From: Candidatus Woesearchaeota archaeon
GTDB lineage: Archaea; Nanobdellota; Nanobdellia; Woesearchaeales; GCA-2686295
Direction of reading: 5' to 3'
Length of the DNA: 64,000 nt
Assembly: GCA_013202845.1 (NCBI GenBank)
Contig: JABMPT010000012.1
Span: forward strand, 44,732-108,731
Below, in pieces: positions 15,610-24,404 of this stretch (positions are counted from its first letter, which is position 1; every line of letters starts with the position of its first letter). The notes under the pieces were generated by a model that was not told the DNA's origin, did not search any database, and was given only the letters and a program-made list of their open reading frames with translations. A program made the translations under genes and the position numbers.

Positions 15610-17156
15610 GTGATCATCTGGTGGCCTTTCTTGTAATTCTTATAGGTTTGATATGCATTGAAAGAAGCTATTTTAATTGCTGCCTTACGGGCTTTATCTG
15701 TCACTTTAATTGGTTTGGAGGCTGGTTCTCTTTCTTCCTTTCCGCTGAATAATCCGCTTGGCAGAAGTGCTCCGAATAGTTCTCCTATTCCTCCAAAAAC
15801 AGCAACAAATGGGTCTAATACTCCAAGGTTCATACTTCTCTTCTTTTTTTTCGTTTTTGGTTCAGGTTCTTCCAAATGTATATTCTCACCTGCTTCTTGT
15901 AGATATCCTTCCAGTTCATCTCCGAGAGCTTCCATCGCTGCTTTGACAGATCCATCAATAACACTGAATAGTTTCATGCTCTCCTGTCTCTTGTATTTTT
16001 TGTAGTTCTCTATCTCTTTGTCTGACCAACCATAAATCCTTAGTTTGACTGATGCTCTTCCGACATGTAATGGTCCTTTATGGGCGTATTGGTCTTGGTG
16101 AAAGCTCATATCAGGTCTTGTTCTGTATTCAAAAGTGCCGATGATTACAGGATGTGCGCCTGTTTTTGATGGTTTTACAGCCATGATCTCTATTTCTGTC
16201 ATTGAACCTTCAAAAGCTGCTATTAAGTCTGGACTCTCGATCTGTTTCTCACTCATCTGCATCCTTCTGATATTCCTCAGGTATGGTTTTAGCCAGTCCA
16301 TGTACATTTTTATAACAGCCCAGTGCTGCCTTAAGTATTTTAATTGGAATCTTCTTCTGTCCCTTAACTCCTTGTGTGTCTTATCCTTCCAGACAACATA
16401 GGATATTAATTTTCTCTTCAAAACGTTCTTTATAGCGGTGTTGTACTTCATTTCATCAACAACCTTGTCTACATCTTTTGCCTTGTATACATGTGTGTTG
16501 AAGAACAAATCAGGTAGTATTGTGAATCCTACTTGTTGTGCTAATCCATATACTGAAGATGGGTTTTTGCTTGCACCCTCTACCATATCGATGTACAGTC
16601 CTTTCAATGAGATATCTGCGCTTTTCATCTCTTCCCAGTTATCATACATAACAAGTCGCTCATCGATGATCCTTAGTTCCCTGACTATCTGGAATAATTC
16701 TCTGACAAGTTTACCTATGGAGATGAGGTATTGGCTCACTGTTTCCTGCTGTATCTTCAATCTGCTCTGTGCAGCTCCCCAGAAAGCGCTTTGTTCTGAA
16801 GCTGAGAATACATCTGTTAATTTGTAAATCTGATGATATGACCAATCCCTTCTCAACTGGCTCAACATCCAGAAGTATATCTCCTCAACGGATGCTGTGA
16901 ATGACTCGAGCATAAGCCAGAATCTTTTTGCAGGAGCAGGATAGCCAGTCGGAAAATAATCTGACATCTTTGCATCTATCTGTGGCTGTATATTTGCTTC
17001 CTCTGCGATTTCTTCATCTGCAAATCTCTCTGCTTCTTTGTCAGATAGATTTTTTATGAAGTTCTTCCTTGCTTTTGGATCCATAGGCTCAAGAACTTCT
17101 TTTCCTTTCTTGTTCCAAAACTCTGTCTCCAATAAATCTTTTGACCACTCTGACAT
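15603..17156 (-). CDS. Unknown 517-aa helical protein, first gene of a three-gene operon
   Basis: I do not recognise a family. The N-terminal 350 residues are helical and rich in Trp, Tyr and Arg (FWLMLESFTASVEEIYFWML near residues 78-97). A beta-containing region follows (about 310-390, with EIEIMAVKPSK and GRASVKLRIYGW), then a Lys-rich linker KTKKKKRS. Near 440-470 a hydrophobic glycine-rich stretch (FVAVFGGIGELFGALLPSGL) could touch the membrane. It leads an operon with the coiled-coil and TIM-barrel genes, with overlapping start and stop codons. Confidence 0.6.
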   Translation of the reverse strand: MSEWSKDLLETEFWNKKGKEVLEPMDPKARKNFIKNLSDKEAERFADEEIAEEANIQPQIDAKMSDYFPTGYPAPAKRFWLMLESFTASVEEIYFWMLSQLRRDWSYHQIYKLTDVFSASEQSAFWGAAQSRLKIQQETVSQYLISIGKLVRELFQIVRELRIIDERLVMYDNWEEMKSADISLKGLYIDMVEGASKNPSSVYGLAQQVGFTILPDLFFNTHVYKAKDVDKVVDEMKYNTAIKNVLKRKLISYVVWKDKTHKELRDRRRFQLKYLRQHWAVIKMYMDWLKPYLRNIRRMQMSEKQIESPDLIAAFEGSMTEIEIMAVKPSKTGAHPVIIGTFEYRTRPDMSFHQDQYAHKGPLHVGRASVKLRIYGWSDKEIENYKKYKRQESMKLFSVIDGSVKAAMEALGDELEGYLQEAGENIHLEEPEPKTKKKKRSMNLGVLDPFVAVFGGIGELFGALLPSGLFSGKEEREPASKPIKVTDKARKAAIKIASFNAYQTYKNYKKGHQMITW

Positions 17157-17199
17157 TTTACCTATAATTCCTCGATTTTGCTCTTTATATTATTTTCGT

Positions 17200-18894
17200 T
17201 TAGTGATGATAATGAACCTCTCTTCTCTCTTTCAATTCCTTTATATGTGATATCTTTGTGTTTATCAGCTTGTCAAAATCATATGATATATCTTCAAGCA
17301 TTATGGCCATGTGATTTCCTCCAAGTAAATGGGGCATTATGACATAATCAGCTCCTTTATCGTATAATTGCAATGCATCCTCTATATCCATTGTTGTCAC
17401 TATTATTATTGCATGCGCGTTCACATGCCTGATTTTTTGTATTAAGAGTTTGGCTGCGTTGATATCAGGAATTGTTGAGATGACCATCTCGACTTGATGA
17501 AGCTTTAGCTTCTCTAGTATTTCAGTATCTCCAGCGTCACCATAGATACATGGTTGTTTTGATCTTATAAGTTTCTTTATAATGTCAGGATTGAAATCCA
17601 CTATCAGGTATTCTTTGTTTATTTTTCTCAATGATTTGGCGATGCTGTAGCCCATCCTGTCATAACCTATCAGAACGACTTTATGTTCTGGATGTTCATC
17701 CATATAAGTCAATTCCCTATTTGTCTTGCTGAAACTTTCAAAGAACCTCAAGTATTTTTTTAATTTCTCATATATCTGGCTATCGAATTTTATGAAGTAA
17801 GTAGATGCGGTAATTGTTATTGTTGCTAGAAGTGTTGTTATTGACAGAAATTCGTTGTTCACATGTCCAAGGATGGCTCCTTGTGCGATTATTATGAGTG
17901 AGAATTCTGAGGTCTGTGCAAGAGTTGCGCTTGTCATGAATGCTGTTTTTCTCTTGTAACCGAAGAAGCTCAGGATTGATGTTATCAATAATGGTTTGAA
18001 TACTATTATGACTGCTGTTAGGACTATTAATGTTGGTATCCAGAAACTGATATTTGTGAACACTAGCTTCATACCTAATGACACAAAGAATATTGTTGCG
18101 AAAAAGTCTCTTAAAGAGCGAACTTTGCTCTCAATCTCCATATTGTATGGCAGGTTTGCCAGTGATACTCCTGCTAGGAAAGCTCCTATTGCTATTGAGA
18201 GACCTAGAACTACTCCTAGCATTCCAAATGAGAAGCAGACTGTAATCGCTATAAGGAATAGAATTTCTTGTGATCTTGCAGCCACCTTGAATATGGGCGG
18301 AAAGATGAATCTGCCGCTTACATATACTAGTCCTATTAGTCCAAACACTTTCAGGAGTGCTTCTATGAGCAAGAAGGTAGAAAAATTGCCGATTGTTTGT
18401 AGGGATGATATGGCTAGTATGGCAAAGAGGTCTTCCATCAAAAGAATTCCAATTACAATCCTCCCGTGGAGGGTGTCCAGTTCATTCTTGTCAGCCAGCA
18501 GCTTAATGACAACCATTGTGCTGCTGAAACTAACTATCAATCCAAGATATATTAACTCTTCACTCACAAAGCCTAGCCATACCCCCACAACTACTCCGAC
18601 TAGGAACATGGTTACTATTTGAATTATGCTTCCTATGATAACGACGTGACCAATATCTTTCAGTTTTCTAAAGTCCAGTTCAAGACCGACGACAAATAAC
18701 AAGAAGGCGACTCCAATCTCAGATAAAGTGGTGATGACTTCATAATCAGTTATCCAACCAAAACCGACAGGCCCGATTATTATACCTGCAAGTATGTATA
18801 GAGGTATTAATGGTTGCTTTAGAAGTCTACCAATATAACCCAGAATAGTCGCGAAAATTATTATAATCCCTATGTCGAAAAAAATATTAGTCAC
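17200..18894 (-). CDS. Monovalent cation:proton antiporter (CPA2, KefB-like) with RCK domain
   Basis: The first 380 residues form about 12-13 membrane helices of the Na+/H+ exchanger CPA2 type (GFGWITDYEVITTLSEIGVA, then LLFVVGLELDFRKL). The cytosolic C-terminal part (about 400-540) is a TrkA-N/RCK nucleotide-binding domain starting HKVVLIGYDRMGYSIAKSL and ending near GADYVIMPHLLGG. It probably exchanges K+ or Na+ for H+ under control of a bound nucleotide. Length 564 aa is normal for this architecture. Monocistronic. Confidence 0.9.
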   Translation of the reverse strand: MTNIFFDIGIIIIFATILGYIGRLLKQPLIPLYILAGIIIGPVGFGWITDYEVITTLSEIGVAFLLFVVGLELDFRKLKDIGHVVIIGSIIQIVTMFLVGVVVGVWLGFVSEELIYLGLIVSFSSTMVVIKLLADKNELDTLHGRIVIGILLMEDLFAILAISSLQTIGNFSTFLLIEALLKVFGLIGLVYVSGRFIFPPIFKVAARSQEILFLIAITVCFSFGMLGVVLGLSIAIGAFLAGVSLANLPYNMEIESKVRSLRDFFATIFFVSLGMKLVFTNISFWIPTLIVLTAVIIVFKPLLITSILSFFGYKRKTAFMTSATLAQTSEFSLIIIAQGAILGHVNNEFLSITTLLATITITASTYFIKFDSQIYEKLKKYLRFFESFSKTNRELTYMDEHPEHKVVLIGYDRMGYSIAKSLRKINKEYLIVDFNPDIIKKLIRSKQPCIYGDAGDTEILEKLKLHQVEMVISTIPDINAAKLLIQKIRHVNAHAIIIVTTMDIEDALQLYDKGADYVIMPHLLGGNHMAIMLEDISYDFDKLINTKISHIKELKERREVHYHH

Positions 18895-18968
18895 TGAACA
18901 CCTCTTTTTAGTTGTCTCTTATAGTATTCTTATACTTAATACTATATAAATTTTATTAAATTTGTTGT

Positions 18969-19925
18969 CTAGAACCAGTCTTTTTTCTTAAAATAAATGG
19001 TTAAGAATATCATTGAGGCAATAATCAAACCCCATGCAAACAAATAACCATATTTCCAAGATATTTCAGGCATGAACCTGAAGTTCATACCATAAAGGCC
19101 TGTGATAAGAGTTGGAACCAATACCAATGAACCAAAAGCAGTCATTTTTTTCATGTTTGTGTTTAGGGTATTTGAAACGCTGCTAAGATATATATCCAAA
19201 GAACCGGTAAGAATATCCCTGTAAGTTGCCACCATGTCAATCAGTTGGATAGTGTCGTCGTAAACATACCTGAAGCTCTTTATATGAGATTGATGTATTT
19301 TCTGAGCGAATTCCTTGTCAATACTTGAAAGAACCTCCCTGTTAGCAGATAATGATTTGTGGAAGTAGATAAGAGTCTTTTTCATAGAGAAAATATTCAT
19401 CACAGTCTTCTTGTCAGGATTGTGGAAAACATTGTTTTCAATGATGTCTATCTCTTTTTCAACATCGTCAAGAATTGTGAAGTAATCATCCATGATGCTC
19501 TCAAGCAACTCATAAATGAGAAAACTAGATCCTTTCTTGAAAACCTTTTTCTTTGATTCATAATCAAGGTTCCATATCTTCTCAATACCTTCTAACTCTT
19601 CATTTCTGAATGTAACCACTAATCTTTCAGATAAAAGAATTCCTAAAGAAGTAGTTGATGAATGCTTTTTTTCTTTGAAAGGACATTTGAATATCAGCAT
19701 CGAGAAATGCTCCAACTCTGTGGTGTTTGGCCTTTCATCCTCGTCGACACATCTGTCAAACTCGTTTTTAGGGATTTTTACAATATCTTTTATTTGTTTT
19801 TTTTCTTCTCTTGTTAAGTTATAGCAGTCAATCCACTTAAGCTTGTGAAAATCCATCTGATCTAGGGATATCTCAGAAATATTATGATGATGGCTGTCGT
19901 ACTGCAGAATTCTAAGCATTCTCAC
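18969..19925 (-). CDS. corA: CorA family divalent cation transporter
   Basis: Mg2+/Co2+ channel of the CorA/MRS2 class. The signature YGMNF is at about residues 278-282 at the end of the first C-terminal membrane helix, followed by a short loop and a second helix ending in the basic tail KKKDWF. The long cytosolic N-terminal part has the family's alpha/beta funnel and stalk helices. At 318 aa the length is typical. The loop after GMN reads RFMPE rather than the bacterial MPEL, so selectivity may differ. Confidence 0.9.
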   Translation of the reverse strand: MRMLRILQYDSHHHNISEISLDQMDFHKLKWIDCYNLTREEKKQIKDIVKIPKNEFDRCVDEDERPNTTELEHFSMLIFKCPFKEKKHSSTTSLGILLSERLVVTFRNEELEGIEKIWNLDYESKKKVFKKGSSFLIYELLESIMDDYFTILDDVEKEIDIIENNVFHNPDKKTVMNIFSMKKTLIYFHKSLSANREVLSSIDKEFAQKIHQSHIKSFRYVYDDTIQLIDMVATYRDILTGSLDIYLSSVSNTLNTNMKKMTAFGSLVLVPTLITGLYGMNFRFMPEISWKYGYLFAWGLIIASMIFLTIYFKKKDWF

Positions 19926-20028
19926 CCCTCATATAGGGATAATAAGGATGATATTATATAAATTTTTTGCAATGGTCACTGGACATAGACGCGTGAGGTA
20001 TTTAAACCTATTTTTATAGAGATTATAC

Positions 20029-21111
20029 ATGGATGTTTTTGAAAAAGCCAGAATACTGGGTAATTCTGGAAAATATGATTCTTGCGGTCCAAAAGCCTGC
20101 CAAGTTGACGTGGAAAAAGGCATAGGTGGGATATACCATGCAAAGGCAGAGCATAAGACTTGTCGTATCTTCAAGACATTGATGACAAACACCTGTTCTT
20201 TTGACTGCAAATACTGCTCAAACTCTGCTGGCTGCAAGAAGAAACCTGCTACTTTTAAACAGGAAGAGTTAGCCAAGTTCTTTAACTATTTGAATCACAA
20301 ATTAGATATTGATGGTCTGTTCTTGAGCTCCGGAGTTCCTGGTGACCCTGATATCATGACTGAGAAGATGATTTCTACTGTGAGACTTGTGAGGAACAAG
20401 TACAACTTCAGAGGTTATGTGCATTTCAAGGTGTTGCCAGGAACCTCCTATGAATTGGTGAAACAAGCAGCTGAATTTTCTAATAGGATGAGTGTGAACA
20501 TTGAAGCTCCAAACAGCAGTGTTTTGTCAGAGTTTTCTTCAACAAAGGATTTCAAGAATGACATATTGAAAAGGCAGAAATGGATATCACAGCTTGGATT
20601 AGGGTCAGGACAAGCAACCCAGATGATAATAAATCATATGTCAACAGACAAGGATGTTTTGAAAATGATGAACTGGGAGTATGGAGAATTGAAATTGAAA
20701 AGGATGTATTTCTCTGCTTTCAGACCTGTGAAAGGCACTCCTTTTGAGAATGAGAAAGCAGAATCTCATACAAGAGAATCTCATCTTTATAACGTTGATT
20801 TCTTGGTAAGAAGGTATAACTACAAATTCAAAGAATTCAATGAAGTACTAAATGATGATATGCTGCCAAGAGAAGATCCAAAACTTGCACTTGCAAAGTT
20901 GACTTTTGATGGCCCTGTTGATATAAACGAGGCAAGTTATGATGAACTGATAAGGATACCTGGAATAGGACCAAGAACAGCCCAAAGAATACTTGCAGGA
21001 GAAAAAATAAGAAAATATGAAGACTTACACAAGCTAGGAGGTTGGGTCGAAAGAGCAAAGCCATTCATAGAAGTCGATGGAAAGAGACAGACTAATTTAA
21101 TAGAATTCTAA
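20029..21111 (+). CDS. Radical SAM protein with C-terminal helix-hairpin-helix (DNA modification/repair type)
   Basis: The [4Fe-4S]/SAM motif is TCSFDCKYC (Cys56, Cys60, Cys63). Four further cysteines at about 19, 24, 45 and 69 could hold a second cluster. The C-terminus (about residues 299-330) contains a helix-hairpin-helix, DINEASYDELIRIPGIGPRT, typical of non-specific DNA binding. This architecture matches, from memory, the 'putative DNA modification/repair radical SAM' family that often pairs with a uracil-DNA glycosylase-like gene. No such partner lies next door here. The reaction is not known. Confidence 0.85.
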   Translation: MDVFEKARILGNSGKYDSCGPKACQVDVEKGIGGIYHAKAEHKTCRIFKTLMTNTCSFDCKYCSNSAGCKKKPATFKQEELAKFFNYLNHKLDIDGLFLSSGVPGDPDIMTEKMISTVRLVRNKYNFRGYVHFKVLPGTSYELVKQAAEFSNRMSVNIEAPNSSVLSEFSSTKDFKNDILKRQKWISQLGLGSGQATQMIINHMSTDKDVLKMMNWEYGELKLKRMYFSAFRPVKGTPFENEKAESHTRESHLYNVDFLVRRYNYKFKEFNEVLNDDMLPREDPKLALAKLTFDGPVDINEASYDELIRIPGIGPRTAQRILAGEKIRKYEDLHKLGGWVERAKPFIEVDGKRQTNLIEF

Positions 21112-21144
21112 AACTTATATAAAGTAATTTTAATTCCCAACCTT

Positions 21145-22179
21145 ATGTTTAATGACTTACCTGATTTTAGGACGATGCCTTTTGAAGAAATGATGCAGTA
21201 CTTTGTAGATAATACTGTTTTCTATGGACAACTCGACATAATGTTTGAAAATGGTGGAAGAGGTGGACTTATAAAAACAACATCTCAAGAAGAAATGATT
21301 GATGATATTAAAAGTAATGTTTCAGGGTTTTTATGGGATTGTTATTCAGAAGCAGATGATAGAACTCGCACTATGTTTCCAGATATTGAACCTGATTTTG
21401 TTCCTAAAGAAGAAGATGTTCTAGAAGCAGAAAGAGTGAGAAAAGAAACAGACAGGGTTAGAGAAAAATGGTCTGAGTCAATAATGAATTCTAAGTCAGG
21501 GTATCAAATTATTGATGATGAAGACGATAAAGGAACCTCATTATACTATGCTTATTGTGACATGACAAGCATTGGAAAACTATTCATGTTTGCAAAATCA
21601 TTAGGAGATATATATAGAACTGAACCCATAGAGTATGCATATGAATTCACAGCTCAATTCATTCATAGTTTTGTGTATAATTTATACAATAGTAATATAG
21701 AAGTAGGAGATTTTCTAATGCCTCCTTCAGAAGAAGAGTTTGACGAATTATATGACAAAGTTAGAGCATTCTATGAATCATACAGAACTATACCTGTTGG
21801 AACACTTCTTACAGATGAGTTTAATGGTGTAAGATCTTTCTTAAGAAAAACAGATGAAGAAGTATACTTAGATCATGGAGGAGATTGTTTCATAAGAGAT
21901 TCCAGGATTGGTTGCTACATACAAACAAATGGTTTATTTCTTGGAAACAAACATAAAAGAGGTTATATACAATCTGCATTGTCAAGAAGTGCATTGTTCT
22001 CTACTGATTTAGAAGTGGTTCCTCAAGACCAAGAAAGAGAATTCTTCGAATCAACAATTAGAGCTTTTGGTCGCGATAATTTTTATTTTGAGAAAAGTTC
22101 TTATGAATTTGAATCACCAAATGATCTAGAACCAAGAATGAATGAACTAGCACAAATTTTTGGAATACCTAAGAATTAA
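21145..22179 (+). CDS. Hypothetical protein, 344 aa
   Basis: No family recognised. It is soluble, acidic, mixed alpha/beta, with no signal peptide. It has a charged segment near residues 90-115 and a more conserved-looking core around 225-290 (GDCFIRDSRIGCYIQTNG, about 250-267). It starts 33 nt after the radical SAM gene with a TATA-like tract (cttatataaag) between, so it may be separately transcribed and leaderless. Confidence 0.6.
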   Translation: MFNDLPDFRTMPFEEMMQYFVDNTVFYGQLDIMFENGGRGGLIKTTSQEEMIDDIKSNVSGFLWDCYSEADDRTRTMFPDIEPDFVPKEEDVLEAERVRKETDRVREKWSESIMNSKSGYQIIDDEDDKGTSLYYAYCDMTSIGKLFMFAKSLGDIYRTEPIEYAYEFTAQFIHSFVYNLYNSNIEVGDFLMPPSEEEFDELYDKVRAFYESYRTIPVGTLLTDEFNGVRSFLRKTDEEVYLDHGGDCFIRDSRIGCYIQTNGLFLGNKHKRGYIQSALSRSALFSTDLEVVPQDQEREFFESTIRAFGRDNFYFEKSSYEFESPNDLEPRMNELAQIFGIPKN

Positions 22180-22336
22180 CTAATTAGAACAATTCTCTAA
22201 TCTTCATGCGGACAAACATTAGAAGTATTAATTCGTTGTTCACCTCTTTCTTCCAATATTAATTTGATGATTTATAAATTTAATAGAAGGTTTATTGGAA
22301 AAAAATTTTTAAAGAAGAAGATTTTAACTTGATAAT

Positions 22337-23008
22337 ATGTGTTTTGCTCCGTATGTATCATTGTCAACATTTGTTATAGAATTCTTATTAGCATTATTTT
22401 TTCTGTTTAGAAATCCAAAAGACAAATTTAATAGGATAATAGCATTAATATCATTTTTATTAGGATTCTACCAACTAAATGAGTTTCTTATTTGTGTTAC
22501 TTCTGTTAATTTCTTTACAAGGTTTGCTATGGCAATTACAGCTATACTGCCAGCTCTTGGCATATCATTTGCTTTGATGGTATGGAGAAAGAAATTAAGA
22601 TATTACTGGAATCTACTAATATATTCTCCTGCAGTTTTCTTTATATTAATGTTTTTTCTTACAGGATATTATAAAGAATCTGCTGTTTGCAATTCTGTAT
22701 TTTTACAATATCCTAATTCAGGATTATTGGGTCAATTTTTTGAATTGTATTATATTATTTATGTTCTTGGAGTAATAATATTATTTTACTTTAGATCCAC
22801 AACAATAAAAGCAAAATATGAGAAAAGGCTTCTTTATCTTGGCATGTTGGGTATGTTTGTATTTACCGTGCCAAGTTATGTATTTATATTATTCCTTCCT
22901 TCTATGGAAGTTCAGTTCCCAAGTATCTTATGTGAATTTGCTCTCTTATCTGTCATAGTTTTAATAATCATGATGTGGTACAAGGAGAAGCATAACATAA
23001 AATATTGA
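22337..23008 (+). CDS. Polytopic membrane protein, about seven helices
   Basis: A 223-aa integral membrane protein with about seven predicted helices and no soluble domain. The layout recalls the 7TM sensory input module found at the N-terminus of some histidine kinases, but no kinase or other output domain is attached. It begins MCFAPYVSLSTF and ends in a basic tail MWYKEKHNIKY. Function unknown. It stands alone between a hypothetical gene and tRNA-Glu. Confidence 0.65.
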   Translation: MCFAPYVSLSTFVIEFLLALFFLFRNPKDKFNRIIALISFLLGFYQLNEFLICVTSVNFFTRFAMAITAILPALGISFALMVWRKKLRYYWNLLIYSPAVFFILMFFLTGYYKESAVCNSVFLQYPNSGLLGQFFELYYIIYVLGVIILFYFRSTTIKAKYEKRLLYLGMLGMFVFTVPSYVFILFLPSMEVQFPSILCEFALLSVIVLIIMMWYKEKHNIKY

Positions 23009-23020
23009 ATTTAAGATATA

Positions 23021-23095
23021 TGCCCCGTACGGGATTTGAACCCGTGTCCTTGCCTCGAGAGGGCAAGATGATTGGCCGGACTACACTAACGGGGC
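23021..23095 (-). tRNA. tRNA-Glu (anticodon CTC)
   Basis: On the minus strand the acceptor is GCCCCGT/ACGGGGC with discriminator A, the D-arm contains GTGTAGTCCGGCCAATCAT, the anticodon arm is TTGCC-CTCTCGA-GGCAA and the T-arm is ACGGG-TTCAAAT-CCCGT. The anticodon is CTC. The 5' end directly abuts a multi-hairpin element. Confidence 0.95.
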
Positions 23096-23152
23096 AACGG
23101 TCATTTCCGTTGACACCATCAGCCTCCCGTTGGTCGGGACGCTAAAGCGTCG
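23095..23152 (-). repeat. Multi-hairpin element, copy 2 (upstream of tRNA-Glu)
   Basis: Three inverted repeats: CAACGG/CCGTTG (23095-23112), TCCCG/CGGGA (23125-23139) and GACGC/GCGTC (23138-23151). Read on the minus strand it gives GACGC..GCGTC, CCGACCAACGGGAGG, TGATGGTGTCAACGG, which aligns with the elements at 8336-8391 and 61931-61890. It ends at the first base of tRNA-Glu. Confidence 0.75.
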
Positions 23153-23214
23153 AAAAATGATATTTTGAGAAACAATATTCTTCTTAAAAATGTTTCTAAA
23201 ATAGAAAACTTGTT

Positions 23215-24117
23215 TTATTCTTTTGCTAATAAAAGTTTTAACTGTGGTAAAAACAAATCTCTGTAAAAATGCAAATATTCTTCATGTCCATCCCATGCAT
23301 ACAGAAACAAATGATATATTACTAATAATTGTGTTACTATTGCAAGTATGATTGATTCATTAACTTTTTTCTTTTCTCTTGTTGTTAATAGTCTGTATTT
23401 TTCGTATTCAGATAATAAGATATTTATTTTTCTTTTGCTGTAACCTTTCTTGTCATAACACCACCATTTTAGTGTTCTTCCGATATCTAAAAGGTATGGT
23501 GCTTCTTCGCAGTTATCAAAATCCAAGAAAAGTGTTATTTCACCATTTTTTGCGAGAGCGTTCTCTGGTTTCATATCTAAATGGCATGGACCGTGAGGAA
23601 ACGACTTCGGAAACTGATACTTTTTTACTAATGAATAAACATATTCTATTTCATCTGCAAGTTTAGGAAGCTTTTTTTTAAGGTCTTTTCGCATATTTTC
23701 AAGTCTGCTCTTAGTAATAACATATACTTTAGGTCGTCTATACTTCATTCGCAAAGTCTTATGTGAAGCATGGAATCTTCCAAGAAATCCTCCTGTTTCT
23801 CTCAACATTTCGTCAGTTACTTTTGTAGGAAATTTTCCAGAAACATATTTTGATACTACAATTATCTCGCCATTTCTTTGAGTTAAATATTCCCCTTTCT
23901 TATTTTTTATAAACATAGGAACTTTTTCTTCTTGGACATGTTGAATTATTTGAACTTCATACATGACTTCTTCATAAGTTCTTGTTTTATTAGAAATCCT
24001 TGCTACAAATTTTCCTTTTGTGGTATTTAGAATGTAATGTTTATTGAAGACGCCTGTCTTAATATGCTTCGAAGAATGTATTTTACCTAAGTTGTAGTCT
24101 TGCAATAATTCTCTCAT
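23215..24117 (-). CDS. APH/ThrB2-like phosphotransferase (kinase fold)
   Basis: Aminoglycoside-phosphotransferase/choline-kinase fold. The catalytic loop is FPHGPCHLDMKPENAL (about residues 175-190) with catalytic Asp in HLD and the downstream metal Asp in LFLDFDN. The N-lobe begins LLQDYNLGKIHSSKH and has the beta-strand KGKFVARIS with the ATP-contacting lysine region. At 300 aa it resembles homoserine kinase type II or related small-molecule kinases. The substrate cannot be predicted; resistance to an aminoglycoside is not implied. Confidence 0.83.
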   Translation of the reverse strand: MRELLQDYNLGKIHSSKHIKTGVFNKHYILNTTKGKFVARISNKTRTYEEVMYEVQIIQHVQEEKVPMFIKNKKGEYLTQRNGEIIVVSKYVSGKFPTKVTDEMLRETGGFLGRFHASHKTLRMKYRRPKVYVITKSRLENMRKDLKKKLPKLADEIEYVYSLVKKYQFPKSFPHGPCHLDMKPENALAKNGEITLFLDFDNCEEAPYLLDIGRTLKWWCYDKKGYSKRKINILLSEYEKYRLLTTREKKKVNESIILAIVTQLLVIYHLFLYAWDGHEEYLHFYRDLFLPQLKLLLAKE

Positions 24118-24148
24118 GTTAATCTTTTATCCTATAAATTTAAGTATA

Positions 24149-24222
24149 TGGGTCCAGAGGGATTCGAACCCCCGACCTATCGGTTAAGAGCCGATTGCTC
24201 TACCAGGCTGAGCCATAGACCC
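24149..24222 (-). tRNA. tRNA-Lys (anticodon CTT)
   Basis: Minus-strand cloverleaf: acceptor GGGTCTA/TGGACCC with discriminator A, D-arm GCTC..GAGC, anticodon arm ATCGG-CTCTTAA-CCGAT and T-arm GGGGG-TTCGAAT-CCCTC. The anticodon is CTT. No intron and no encoded CCA. Confidence 0.96.
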
Positions 24223-24377
24223 ATAGAGGAGAGAAACTTCTACTTGTTTTATATATCTTTTGATAAATTAAGAAACGAAATTCTTGCCAAAAAACTGCTT
24301 TTTCTCGTCTAAAAGTAGTTTCAAATCATTTCGAAACTTACTCTTCCTTATTTATAATATAACCTCTTAACAGGTTT

Positions 24378-24393
24378 CACGTCGAGAGACGTG
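24378..24393 (+). promoter_or_regulatory. 5'-UTR hairpin with GNRA tetraloop beside the ribosome binding site
   Basis: CACGTC-GAGA-GACGTG forms a 6-bp stem with a GNRA-type loop. Its last base is the first base of GGAGG (24393-24397), the Shine-Dalgarno sequence of the vWA gene at 24405. It could stabilise the mRNA 5' end or gate ribosome access. Confidence 0.55.
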
Positions 24394-24404
24394 GAGGATA
24401 TAAA

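Noticed and set aside
22180..22336. Small gene between the hypothetical protein and the 7-helix protein
   Set aside because: The stretch is AT-rich with stops in all frames; it probably holds only the promoter of the gene at 22337.
24273..24340. Further hairpin array upstream of the vWA gene
   Set aside because: Only a weak AGTTTC/GAAACT pairing with a 10-nt loop is seen; it does not match the arrays.
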